Assembly: GCA_964642165.1 (NCBI GenBank)
Contig: CAZXOC010000008.1
Coordinates: 1 to 56,169 of the forward strand
Origin: CAYRVX01 sp964642165
GTDB lineage: Bacteria > Planctomycetota > Phycisphaerae > SM23-33
Direction: 5' to 3'
DNA: 56,169 nt
Position 1 is the stretch's first letter; every line of letters starts with the position of its first letter. Positions 29,621 to 37,936 of this stretch are shown in pieces. A program made the translations under genes and the position numbers. A model generated the notes under the pieces. It searched no databases. It saw only the letters and a list, made by a program, of their open reading frames with translations, and was not told where the DNA came from.

Positions 29621-30049
29621 ATGGACGGGAAAAAGAAACAGGGCTTTACGCTTGTCGAGCTGGCTGTCGTGGTGGTCATCATCGGAGTGCTGGCGGCCTT
29701 CGCCGTGCCGAGGTTCTTGTCGTCCGTGGAGCGGTCCAAAGCGGCCGAGGCCTTCAACTACCTCTCCGCCATCCAGGCCGCCCAGGAGCGGTACCACGCG
29801 CGCCAAGGCACCTATGCGGCCCTGGTGACAGACCTCGACATCAAGATGGCGGCGAGCAAGTACTTCACCACCGGGGTGGTCGCAGCCGGCAGCACGCTGA
29901 GCCTGGAGGACTCCTGGTCGCTGACGCTGACGCGCACGGGGGCGTCGGCCGGCTACGGGGCCTACACCGTGACCTTCACCGAAGAAGGGTACGATCCCAA
30001 CGGCAGCACGATCTCCGGCCACGACGACATCAACCCGATGCAGACGTGA
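29621..30049 (+). CDS. Type IV major pilin-like protein, array copy 1
   Basis: The 142-residue prepilin has a short charged leader cut by prepilin peptidase before GFTLVEL (after KKKQ), with the conserved Glu at mature position 5. A hydrophobic helix follows (VVVVIIGVLAAFAVPRFL). The globular domain contains AAEAFNYLSAIQAAQERYHA and ends DDINPMQT. It is the first of four tandem pilins sharing nearly the same C-terminal half. GAGGAG lies 7 bases before the ATG; an in-frame GTG lies one codon earlier. Copies 1 and 3 share ASKYFT in the variable segment. Confidence 0.93.
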   Translation: MDGKKKQGFTLVELAVVVVIIGVLAAFAVPRFLSSVERSKAAEAFNYLSAIQAAQERYHARQGTYAALVTDLDIKMAASKYFTTGVVAAGSTLSLEDSWSLTLTRTGASAGYGAYTVTFTEEGYDPNGSTISGHDDINPMQT

Positions 30050-30102
30050 CACGGCGGATCGGCGCGGGAGGAGACTGACAGCAGTTGGGAAGGAGAAGCG
30101 CC

Positions 30103-30528
30103 ATGGAGCGTGGGAGGAACGGCTTCACACTGGTTGAGCTGGCCGTGGTCGTGGTGATTATAGGGGTGCTGGCGGCTTTTGCCGTTCCCAGGTTCCTGGC
30201 GTCGGTCGAGCGTTCGAAGGCGGCGGAGGCCTTCAATTACCTTGCGTCGGTCCAGGCGGCCCAGGAGCGCTACCACGCGCGCCAGGGCACGTATGCGGCC
30301 CTGGTGACCGATCTGGACATCAGGATGACCGCCCCGAAGTACTACACGGTGGGTGCGGTTGCGCCCGGCAGCACATTGGACCTGGAGGACTCCTGGTCGC
30401 TGACGCTGACGCGCACCGGGGCGTCGGCCGGCTACGGGGCCTACACCGTGACGTTCACCGAAGAGGGATACGACCCCAATAGCAGCACGATTTCCGGGCA
30501 CGATGACATCAACCCGATGCAGACGTAA
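30103..30528 (+). CDS. Type IV major pilin-like protein, array copy 2
   Basis: This 141-residue prepilin starts MERGRNGFTLVEL, with AAGGAG upstream of the ATG at 30103. It has the same helix and C-terminal domain as copy 1; DNA over the last ~150 bases is nearly identical. It differs mainly in the variable segment (TAPKYYTVGAV), which it shares with copy 4. The alternating similarity suggests duplication plus gene conversion. Confidence 0.93.
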   Translation: MERGRNGFTLVELAVVVVIIGVLAAFAVPRFLASVERSKAAEAFNYLASVQAAQERYHARQGTYAALVTDLDIRMTAPKYYTVGAVAPGSTLDLEDSWSLTLTRTGASAGYGAYTVTFTEEGYDPNSSTISGHDDINPMQT

Positions 30529-30579
30529 CGTCACGCATCGTGGGGGAACCACCCAGAGCAACGGGAAAGGAGAAGCACC

Positions 30580-31005
30580 ATGCAGCGAGGAAGGCACGGC
30601 TTTACACTGGTCGAGTTGGCGGTAGTGGTCGTGATCATCGGCGTACTGGCGGCGTTCGCCGTGCCGAGGTTCCTGTCCTCCGTAGAGCGATCCAAGGCGG
30701 CGGAGGCCTTCAACTACCTCTCGGCCATCCAGGCGGCCCAGGAGCGGTACCACGCGCGCCAGGGCACCTACGCCGACGACACGGTTAAGCTCGACATCAT
30801 GATGAGCGCGAGCAAGTACTTCACGGCCGGGGCGGTCGCGCCCGGCAGCACGGCGAGCCTGGAGGACTCCTGGTCGCTGACGCTGACGCGCAGCGGGGCG
30901 TCGGCCGGCTACGGGCAGTACACCGTCACGTTCACCGAGGAGGGGTACGATCCGAACGGCAGTACGATCTCCGGGCACGACGACATCAACCCGATGCAGA
31001 CGTAG
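30580..31005 (+). CDS. Type IV major pilin-like protein, array copy 3
   Basis: This 141-residue prepilin starts MQRGRHGFTLVEL, with GGAGAAG upstream. It carries GTYADDTVKLDIMM where copies 1 and 2 have GTYAALVTDLDI; copy 4 also has the ADDTVKLDI form. The remainder matches the array consensus and ends DDINPMQT. A pilus could be built from one or several of these subunits. Confidence 0.93.
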   Translation: MQRGRHGFTLVELAVVVVIIGVLAAFAVPRFLSSVERSKAAEAFNYLSAIQAAQERYHARQGTYADDTVKLDIMMSASKYFTAGAVAPGSTASLEDSWSLTLTRSGASAGYGQYTVTFTEEGYDPNGSTISGHDDINPMQT

Positions 31006-31050
31006 CATCGCGGCTGGCGCCCTTGACGGGGACGTACGGGGAGCACGGCA

Positions 31051-31476
31051 ATGCAGAGGAACACACGAGGATTCACGCTGGTCGAGCTGGCGGTGGTCGT
31101 AGTGATCATCGGCGTCCTGGCAGCCTTTGCGGTGCCGAGGTTTTTGGCCTCTGTGGAACGGTCCAAGGCGGCCGAGGCGTTCAACTACCTCTCCTCGGTC
31201 CAGGCGGCCCAGGAGCGGTACCACGCGCGCCAGGGCACCTACGCCGACGACACGGTTAAGCTCGACATCAAGATGACCGCACCGAAGTACTTCACGGTGG
31301 GCCTGGTCCTGCCGGGCAGCACGGGCGACCTGGAGGACTCCTGGTCGGCCACGCTGACCCGCCAGGGCGCGTCCGCAGGCTACGGCGCCTACACGGTGAC
31401 CTTCACCGAGGAAGGCTACGACTCGGTCAACAGCACGATTTCGGGCCACGCGGATATCAACCCGATGCAGACCTAG
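31051..31476 (+). CDS. Type IV major pilin-like protein, array copy 4
   Basis: This 141-residue prepilin starts MQRNTRGFTLVEL. It is the most divergent intact copy, with TLTRQGASAGYG and GYDSVNSTISGHADINPMQT in the C-terminal half. The helix and conserved Glu5 are intact, so it should be exported and assembled. Confidence 0.92.
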   Translation: MQRNTRGFTLVELAVVVVIIGVLAAFAVPRFLASVERSKAAEAFNYLSSVQAAQERYHARQGTYADDTVKLDIKMTAPKYFTVGLVLPGSTGDLEDSWSATLTRQGASAGYGAYTVTFTEEGYDSVNSTISGHADINPMQT

Positions 31477-32022
31477 GGTTCTGTCTCGAGGCCGGCGCTC
31501 TGTGGAAGCGCCTCCCAGGACAGGACACGACATCGAATGCGAAGGCGGCGGTCCCAACGGGGCCGCCGCTGTGCCTGGGGCCCCGCCGGCGGCATGGACG
31601 AATCCGTGCGTCCGATCCCGGCGAAAGCGCCGTATGGTGCTCAACCGCCGACCCGGTCGGACCGATGATACGAGACGGAGACGCACGGCCTTCCCGGCAG
31701 GCAGGAGCAGGACAATGGAGAGGCAGGGGCGGGGCTTCACGCTCACCGAGCTTGCGGTGATCCTCGGCTTGCCCTCCGCCGGTCGGGCCGCGCCACAGCG
31801 CGGCCACGCCGGGCAGGGAACCCGGGGCGGCGGCGTCGCCGAACGGGACATCAGGTTGACGCCGCGGACGGCACGACCTTGAGCCATAACGACATCGAAC
31901 CGACGCAGGTCCGGGCAGCGGGTCCCTCACAGCGCAGCGAACCGGACACGGGGTGCGGCGGAGGGTACGAAAGGGCAGACGCGACGGCGTGCCGGGCCTC
32001 GGGCCCGGCCGGAGACGCCAAG
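31477..32022. other. Gene-poor region with a hairpin and a broken pilin
   Basis: About 546 bases between pilin copy 4 and the GspL-like gene. A strong hairpin near 31547-31572 (GCGGCGGTCCC paired with GGGGCCGCCGC, loop AACG) may stop transcription of the array, although no T-run follows. The right part holds the pilin remnant described at 31715-31920. Confidence 0.5.
31715..31920 (+). pseudogene. Degenerate fifth pilin
   Basis: A ribosome-binding site (CAGGAG) and MERQGRGFTLTELAVI at 31715 match the start of the array pilins. After about 16 residues the hydrophobic helix is lost, and the frame ends at 31882 after 55 codons. In another frame GTTLSHNDIEPTQ (31870-31908) resembles the pilin C-terminal end GSTISGHDDINPMQ. 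The middle of the gene is missing and the ends are out of frame, so this is a decayed copy. Confidence 0.6.
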
Positions 32023-33513
32023 GTGTCGGGCAGTCAGGCAAAACTCCATTGGGGCCACGCCGTGGGGGCCTACCTCCGGCAGGACCGGATCGTCCTGACG
32101 GAGGTGGGCAGCACACCGGCGGGGACGGCCGTACTGCGCCGGCACGTCCAGACGGTCAACAGCGATGGGCCAGCCCAGTCACTGCGGCAATGGCTGGAGA
32201 CCCATCTGACGCCCAGGCAGCGGCGGCACGTGCCGGTCTGCATCGGCATCGGCGCCGAGCGCGTGCTGTTCACGACCCGGTTCCTCGACGACGAGCAGCG
32301 CAAGGGGCAGGTCTCGCCCTATTCGGTGCTGGAGGCGTGCGGCGCGCTGCACGCCTGGAACAAGGACGACGCGGCGGCCGACTGCACCAAGACCAAGCTC
32401 CCCGGCGGCGTGGCGTGCAGCGTCGCGGCGGTCCGGCGGGAGCTGGCCGACGAGCTCCTCGGCGTCCTGCGGGAGGCGGGGGTCCGCTCGGCGCGGTTGG
32501 AGCCGGCCCCGTGGTCGCTGCTGCGGGCCGCCGATCGCCACGCCAAGCCCCCCAAGCGATGGAAGCTGACGGTCCGCGTCCTGCTGGACGAGGCCGACGG
32601 GCTGGCCATGCTGGTCGTTGCGGACCGCCCGGTGCTGTGGCGCCGCTTTGCCGTGGACGAGCGGGCCGCCGCCCTGTCGGTCACGTCGGCGATCCGCGCC
32701 CTCCAGATCTACGCCCGCCAGGCCTTCCACACCCGCGCCTTCTCGGGCGTGTTCCTCCAGGGATCGCTCCGGGAGGGTCTCGTCGAGCGCGTCCGGGACG
32801 AGACCGGGATGGAGGTGCTGGGCGCCGGCGGCGAGGGCCCCACCGACGGGCAGTACAGCCTGGCGTTGGCCCTGTCGGCCAAGGAGGGCAAGGACGACGA
32901 GCTGGACCTGTTGCGGGAGCTTCGTCCGCCGCCGAGCATCCGGGAGATCCTCCCGTGGAAGCTGGCGACGTTGATCCTGTTCCTGGGCGGGTGCATGACC
33001 TTCCTGCTCTGGAGCGAAGCGGCCGGTCTGGCCACCCAGTGCGAGCGGCTCGAGCGGCAGGACGTCTCGCGCGCGTGGGCCCGGCCCCTGTCGACCCAGG
33101 CCATCCGCAACGAGCGCAAGGTTCTGGCGGCGGAGGTCGGCGCGGTGCGGAAGTTCCTCGCCACGCGCATCATCTGGAGCGACTACCTTCGGGACATGCC
33201 GACGCGCCTGCCCCCCAACACGTGTCTGTCCAGCCTGAACGCCTGCTGCGAGCTGGCGGACATGGGCAAGAAGAAACAGAAGCGAAAGGCCAACCAGTCC
33301 ATGACGCTCCGCGGCATGGCGCGCTACTCGGAGCGCACGCAGACCCCCCGGGACATCGACATGCTGCTCGAATCGCTGCGACACATGGAACTGCTCCAGC
33401 ACGACTTCCCCCTGGTCCGGCTCGCCGAGATCAAGTGGCGCAAGGAAGGGAAAAGCGAGATCGCCATGTTCACCATTCTCGCCCAGCCCAAACAGGGAAA
33501 CAAGGGCAAGTAG
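32023..33513 (+). CDS. GspL/PilM-PilN-like assembly protein
   Basis: From the GTG at 32023 (GGAG 8 bases upstream) the product is 496 residues. The cytoplasmic part has a PilM/GspL-like actin fold with VGAYLRQDRIVLTEV, CIGIGAERVLFTTRFLDDEQ and the late SALRxLQIY-like segment SAIRALQIYARQAF. One membrane helix (LPWKLATLILFLGGCMTFLL) follows, then a coiled-coil and a small periplasmic domain typical of PilN/GspL. It thus combines what PilM and PilN do in other systems. An alternative TTG start at 31879 would add residues of poor composition that include the decayed pilin end. It links the ATPase to the periplasmic ring. Confidence 0.8.
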   Translation: MSGSQAKLHWGHAVGAYLRQDRIVLTEVGSTPAGTAVLRRHVQTVNSDGPAQSLRQWLETHLTPRQRRHVPVCIGIGAERVLFTTRFLDDEQRKGQVSPYSVLEACGALHAWNKDDAAADCTKTKLPGGVACSVAAVRRELADELLGVLREAGVRSARLEPAPWSLLRAADRHAKPPKRWKLTVRVLLDEADGLAMLVVADRPVLWRRFAVDERAAALSVTSAIRALQIYARQAFHTRAFSGVFLQGSLREGLVERVRDETGMEVLGAGGEGPTDGQYSLALALSAKEGKDDELDLLRELRPPPSIREILPWKLATLILFLGGCMTFLLWSEAAGLATQCERLERQDVSRAWARPLSTQAIRNERKVLAAEVGAVRKFLATRIIWSDYLRDMPTRLPPNTCLSSLNACCELADMGKKKQKRKANQSMTLRGMARYSERTQTPRDIDMLLESLRHMELLQHDFPLVRLAEIKWRKEGKSEIAMFTILAQPKQGNKGK

Positions 33514-33550
33514 CGCCCGCGCCGCCGCGGACGCTCGGCCAAGGCACGCG

Positions 33551-34105
33551 ATGGAAACCGGACTCGACAAGGAAAAGCTGCTCCACTACAAGGCCCTCGT
33601 CCTGAAGCACCTGGGCGAGCCGTCGAAGCTGCGCCTGGTGGTGGTCTGCGGGTTGGTGCTGCTGTCGATGGCGGGCGCCTACGTGCCGCTTTCGGGGCGG
33701 ATCACCGAGCGCCGCGCCCGCCTGGCCGAGAAGAAACGGCGGCTCGACGCCATCCGCGAGGTGGAGGCCCTCCGCAGCGAGGTCAACTCCTTCCGGGGGC
33801 GGATCCCCAAGGGCGCCGACACGAACGACTGGGTCCGGTACGTCCTGGGCGGCCTGCGGGAGGCTCGCGTGAAGCTCCGGGACATGGCCTCCAAGCCCCC
33901 GTACCGGGTCGGGTGCTACCGCACGGTGACCCTGTCGGTCGAGGTCGAGGGGACGTACGAGGAACTGAAGCAGTTCATGGAATGGCTGGAGCAGTCGGAC
34001 CGACTGCTGCGCGTGGACTCGGCGCGGCTGGAGAAGCAGTCCGACTGTCTCGTCATGAGGGTGGTCCTGCTGGGACTGGCGCACAAGAATGGTAAGCCGA
34101 CTTGA
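33551..34105 (+). CDS. PilO/GspM-like alignment-complex protein
   Basis: The 184-residue bitopic protein has a short cytoplasmic tail, one membrane helix (LRLVVVCGLVLLSMAGAYV) and a coiled-coil (RITERRARLAEKKRRLDAIREVE region). A small ferredoxin-like periplasmic domain has VEVEGTYEELKQFMEWLEQS, the usual PilO/GspM signature. It follows the GspL-like gene by 37 bases and overlaps the next gene by 17 bases. Confidence 0.82.
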   Translation: METGLDKEKLLHYKALVLKHLGEPSKLRLVVVCGLVLLSMAGAYVPLSGRITERRARLAEKKRRLDAIREVEALRSEVNSFRGRIPKGADTNDWVRYVLGGLREARVKLRDMASKPPYRVGCYRTVTLSVEVEGTYEELKQFMEWLEQSDRLLRVDSARLEKQSDCLVMRVVLLGLAHKNGKPT

Positions 34106-34661
34106 CAAACTCGCGCCCTACCTGGCGATGCTGCTGTTCGGGTACCTGGCGTACTCGACGACCACGGAGCGGGGCCTCCGCGCCGCCGGCAGCAAGCAGG
34201 CGCCGGTGGTGGGCAAGACGCTGCTGGAGCCGACGCTGACGGAGCCCGTGGCCGGGGCCAGCCCGGTCGGACGAGACCCCTTCGAGGTCGAGTGGGCGAG
34301 CTACCGCGGGCGCGCGCCGGCGCCGCCGAAGCCGAAGCCGAAGCCGAAACCGCGGGCGCCGGCGTCCCAGCCGGCGTCCCAGCCGGCGACGGCGCCGGCG
34401 ACCCAGCCGGTCGAGCAGGAGCCCCCGGCGCTGCCCAAGCGATTCACCGCCGTCATCACGGCCAACCAGTTCCAGATGGCCATCATCGACGACTTCCTCT
34501 ACAAGCCCGGCATGCTGGTCGGCGGGGACGATCCCCAGCGCTGCTGGCGGGTGGAGACCATCGAGCGCAGCCGCGTCACGCTGCGCTTCGGGGACCTTCG
34601 GCGGACGTTGACCATTTCGGAGGACCGCGGCGCGTCGCCCGCACCCCGCGGAGGTCCCTGA
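34089..34661 (+). CDS. PilP/GspC-like periplasmic connector
   Basis: The 190-residue protein has an N-terminal membrane helix (LAPYLAMLLFGYLAYSTTTE), a Pro/Lys/Ala-rich spacer with repeated KPKPK and ASQPASQPAT units, and a small beta domain (about residues 115-175). That domain reads like the homology region of PilP/GspC (ITANQFQMAIIDDFLYKPGM...RVTLRFGDLRRTL). The position after PilO-like supports this. Individual sequence similarity is weak, so the assignment leans on domain order. Confidence 0.7.
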   Translation: MVSRLDKLAPYLAMLLFGYLAYSTTTERGLRAAGSKQAPVVGKTLLEPTLTEPVAGASPVGRDPFEVEWASYRGRAPAPPKPKPKPKPRAPASQPASQPATAPATQPVEQEPPALPKRFTAVITANQFQMAIIDDFLYKPGMLVGGDDPQRCWRVETIERSRVTLRFGDLRRTLTISEDRGASPAPRGGP

Positions 34662-34675
34662 CGGGAGGAGACGGC

Positions 34676-36409
34676 ATGAGCGAGACCTTCGTCGCCGATC
34701 AGCCGCTGCTGGTCCAACTGCTGCTGGACCGCGGGCTGCTGGCGGAAGAGGACCTGCGGGAGGTGCATAAGGCTCTCAGCCAGTCGACCGGCCCCGTCGA
34801 GACGGCGCTCATCCAGGCCCAGCTTGCCGCCGAGGCGGACATCGCCCAGGTCTACGCCGACCACCTCCGCCTGCCGGTGATCCACGAGGAGACGCCGCTG
34901 GCCCCCGCCCGGGAGCTGGCCGAACTCGTCGGCGAGCGGATCTGCCGCGAGAAGCTCGTCGTGCCCCTCTCGCGCGACGAGGGGACGCTGGAGGTGGCCT
35001 TCGCCAACCCCACCGACCTGAACACGCTGGAGCAGATCCAACTGCTCACCGGGCTGGTGATCCGCCCCGTCGTGGCGCCCCAGGGGATGATCGAGACGGC
35101 CGTCGGCGACCTGTTCGGCAAGCGCGACTTCGTCAAGGAGATCACCACCGAGGCGCGGACCGAGCAGCAGCGGGCCCCCGCGCCCGAGCCCGAGGACGTC
35201 GTGGAAGAGGTCGTGGACCTCGACCGCCCCATCCCCAAGGGGCGCGACGGGCACGTGATCCGGCTGGTCAATCACGTCCTCTCGACGGCGGTGAAGAGCC
35301 GCGCCAGTGACATCCACGTCGAGCCGTTCGAGAACAGCATGAAGGTCCGCGTGCGGATCGACGGGCGCCTTCAGGAGATCTCGCCCCCGCCGAAGAGCAT
35401 GTACGTGCCGATGATCAGTCGGCTGAAGATCCTCGCCCGAATGGACATCGCCGAGCGACGCGTGCCGCAGGACGGCGCGATCGCCCTGAGCGTCGGGTCC
35501 AAGCGCGTGGACATCCGCGTGAACACCATCCCCACCGTCTACGGGGAGAAGATGGTCATGCGGATCCTCTCCAAGGGCGAGATCCCCCTGAAGCTGACCA
35601 AGCTGGGCTTCAGCGCGAAGCAGGGCGAGGATTTCGAGCTCGCCGCCGCCAGCCCGCACGGGCTGCTGCTGGTCACCGGGCCCACCGGCAGCGGAAAGTC
35701 CACCACCCTCTACGCCGTGCTGAACATGCTCAACAAGCCCGACCTCAACATCGTGACCGTCGAGGACCCCGTCGAGTACAAGTTCGAGGGGCTCAACCAG
35801 GTGCACGTGCGCCCGCAGGTGGGGCTGACGTTCGCCTCGGCGCTCCGCGCGTTCCTCCGGCAGGACCCCGACATCATCATGGTCGGCGAGGTCCGCGACC
35901 AGGAGACGGCCCAGATCTGCCTCCGGGCGGCCCTGACGGGCCACCTCGTCCTGTCCACCCTGCACACGAACGACGCGCTGGCGGCGGTCAACCGGCTCGT
36001 GGACATGGGGGCCGAGCGGTTCCTGCTGGCCTCGGCGCTTCGCTGCCTGGAGGCCCAGCGCCTCGTCCGCAAGCTCTGCGACCAGTGCAAGGAGGCGTAC
36101 ACGCTGGACGGGGAGACGGCCGTCAAGTGGGGGCTGGACCTCCAACGCCCGTACTACCGCGCCGCCGGGTGCCCCGCCTGCCGCGACAGCGGCTACGCCG
36201 GGCGCGTCGGGCTCTTCGAGGTCATCCGCATCGCCCCGGCCGTCCGCGACCTGATCGGGCGCGGCGCCTCCCTGCCGGAGCTGCAAAGCGCCGTGCGCCA
36301 GCGGGACGTCAAGCTGCTGGCCGATTCCGGCCTCGACAAGGTCCGGGAGGGCGTCACGAGCCTGGAGGAGGTCCTGAGCGTCTGCCTGACGGAATCCGGC
36401 GAGGAGTGA
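34676..36409 (+). CDS. gspE: Type II secretion / type IV pilus assembly ATPase
   Basis: The 577-residue hexameric motor ATPase has an N-terminal GspE_N (MshEN-like) domain (ADIAQVYADHLRLPVIHEE), then the core with RASDIHVEPFENSMKVRVRIDG, Walker A GPTGSGKSTT near residue 335, Asp box VTVEDPVEYKFEG, Walker B DIIMVGEVRDQETAQ and His box TLHTNDALAAV. A zinc-binding tetracysteine follows (CDQCKEAYTL...CPACRDSGYAGR). The closest functional names are GspE and PilB. It powers pilin polymerisation. The ribosome-binding site is GGGAGGAG. Confidence 0.95.
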   Translation: MSETFVADQPLLVQLLLDRGLLAEEDLREVHKALSQSTGPVETALIQAQLAAEADIAQVYADHLRLPVIHEETPLAPARELAELVGERICREKLVVPLSRDEGTLEVAFANPTDLNTLEQIQLLTGLVIRPVVAPQGMIETAVGDLFGKRDFVKEITTEARTEQQRAPAPEPEDVVEEVVDLDRPIPKGRDGHVIRLVNHVLSTAVKSRASDIHVEPFENSMKVRVRIDGRLQEISPPPKSMYVPMISRLKILARMDIAERRVPQDGAIALSVGSKRVDIRVNTIPTVYGEKMVMRILSKGEIPLKLTKLGFSAKQGEDFELAAASPHGLLLVTGPTGSGKSTTLYAVLNMLNKPDLNIVTVEDPVEYKFEGLNQVHVRPQVGLTFASALRAFLRQDPDIIMVGEVRDQETAQICLRAALTGHLVLSTLHTNDALAAVNRLVDMGAERFLLASALRCLEAQRLVRKLCDQCKEAYTLDGETAVKWGLDLQRPYYRAAGCPACRDSGYAGRVGLFEVIRIAPAVRDLIGRGASLPELQSAVRQRDVKLLADSGLDKVREGVTSLEEVLSVCLTESGEE

Positions 36410-36411
36410 GC

Positions 36412-37536
36412 GTGACCCAAGCCGCGACAACTTCGCTGACGGGCCGGGGAACCACGTGGATCCAGCGGCACATCCGCACCTCGGCCAAGATGCACTCCCG
36501 CGTCAAGGGCGAGGACAAGCTGCTGTTCTTCCAGCAGCTCACGACCTTGCTGACGGCCGGCACGCCGCTGCTGGACGCCTTGCGGATCGTCGCGGCGCAG
36601 GCCCAGAGCCAGAAGATGCAGGCCGTCGTCCGCACCATCGCCGATCGCGTCGCCGGCGGGCTGTCGCTCAACCAGGCCGCCGCCGACTTCCCGAAGGTCT
36701 TCGACCGCCAGTGGATCGAGGTCATCAAGACCGGCGAGATCAGCGGCCAGCTCGGCGAGGTGCTCACCAGCCTGACCGGCTACATCACGGCGGCCCGCCA
36801 GATGCGCGCCAAGCTCATCTCGGCGATGATCTACCCGTGCATCCTGGTGGTGGTCGCCGTGCTGGCCGTCGTCGTGATGCTCTGGAAGGTCGTGCCGACC
36901 TTCGCCGACTTCTTCAAGGAGTTCGGCTCCGAGCTGCCGGAAATCACCCAGGCCGTCATCGACCTGTCCGACTTCCTCCAGGCGAACGGCCTGTTCCTGC
37001 TGGGCGGGGCCGTCGCCGCCGTCGTGGCCCTGCGCTACTACCTCCGGACGGAGGGCGGCAAACGCCTCTTCGCGCAGGTCGGGCTGACGACGCCCATGAT
37101 CGGCGAGTGCATGGTGCAGACCGCCATGGAGCGGTTCGCCACGAACCTGGTGCTGCTGCTGCGCAGCGGGCTGCCCCTGCTGGAGGCGATCGTCTCGCTC
37201 AAGGGCGTCTTCCAGAACAACACGGTCTATCGCGACGGGCTGAGGCGCGTCGAGCAGCGCGTCGCGGGCGGCGGCGGGCTCGCGGCGGCGCTGGAGGAGT
37301 CCGGGCTCTTCACGCCCCTGATGGTCAGCATGGTGCGCGTGGGAGAGGAATCGGGGCAGTTGGCCGACGTGTTGGAGGAGGTGGCCGCCTACTACCGCAG
37401 CCGGGTCCAGGCGCTCGTCTCGCGCCTGACGGGGATCGTCGAGCCGCTGGTCATCCTGCTCATGGGCGTGACGGTGGCCGTGATCCTGATGTCCATCTAC
37501 CTGCCCATGTTCCAGATCGCCTCCGGGCCGCGCTGA
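36412..37536 (+). CDS. gspF: Inner-membrane platform protein of the pilus/secretion system
   Basis: The 374-residue protein has two GspF repeats, each beginning with a four-helix cytoplasmic domain: FFQQLTTLLTAGTPLLDAL in the first and FATNLVLLLRSGLPLLEAI in the second. Three membrane segments are present, with PMFQIA close to the end. It transmits ATPase motion to the growing pilus. The GTG at 36412 follows GAGGAG; a GTG at 36406 is also in frame and overlaps the gspE stop. Confidence 0.95.
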   Translation: MTQAATTSLTGRGTTWIQRHIRTSAKMHSRVKGEDKLLFFQQLTTLLTAGTPLLDALRIVAAQAQSQKMQAVVRTIADRVAGGLSLNQAAADFPKVFDRQWIEVIKTGEISGQLGEVLTSLTGYITAARQMRAKLISAMIYPCILVVVAVLAVVVMLWKVVPTFADFFKEFGSELPEITQAVIDLSDFLQANGLFLLGGAVAAVVALRYYLRTEGGKRLFAQVGLTTPMIGECMVQTAMERFATNLVLLLRSGLPLLEAIVSLKGVFQNNTVYRDGLRRVEQRVAGGGGLAAALEESGLFTPLMVSMVRVGEESGQLADVLEEVAAYYRSRVQALVSRLTGIVEPLVILLMGVTVAVILMSIYLPMFQIASGPR

Positions 37537-37569
37537 GGCCCGCGCCGGACGAATTGCGGGGACAGAACC

Positions 37570-37905
37570 ATGTTGCCAAGCGAACGACGGCGGTACGAAC
37601 GCGTGCCCTTCTCGACGGAGCTGACCGTGATCGACGCGAGGGATCGAAGGCGGTACAAGGGCTGGAGCATCGACCTGAGCCTCGGGGGGATGAGCTTCTT
37701 CGCCGAGCGCTTCCTCCAGGCGGGCTCGCGCATCGCGATCCTGGCCCGCCTGCCCGGCTCGCGGGACGGACCCGCGACGCCCGTCGAGGCCACCGTCCAG
37801 TGGTCGCGCGTCGAGGCCGACGGGGCCGTCATGGGCGCCGAGTTCACCCAGGCCCTCAGCAACGCGTTCCAGCCGCAGTTGTACGAGGCGTTGTGCAGCG
37901 TGTAG
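37570..37905 (+). CDS. Single-domain PilZ c-di-GMP-binding protein
   Basis: The 111-residue protein is a PilZ domain with the c-di-GMP motif RRRYERVPF (RxxxR) and DLSLGGMSF (D/NxSxxG). It contains no other domain. It sits between the platform protein and a PilZ-pilin fusion, so it probably adjusts pilus assembly to cyclic di-GMP. Confidence 0.92.
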   Translation: MLPSERRRYERVPFSTELTVIDARDRRRYKGWSIDLSLGGMSFFAERFLQAGSRIAILARLPGSRDGPATPVEATVQWSRVEADGAVMGAEFTQALSNAFQPQLYEALCSV

Positions 37906-37936
37906 GTGGCCCCGCTGCCCGCCGGAGGTGTTCGGG

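Noticed and set aside
31879..32022. Longer N-terminus of the GspL-like protein from a TTG at 31879
   Set aside because: The added residues are low in hydrophobic core character and contain the decayed pilin C-terminus. The GTG at 32023 has a good ribosome-binding site.
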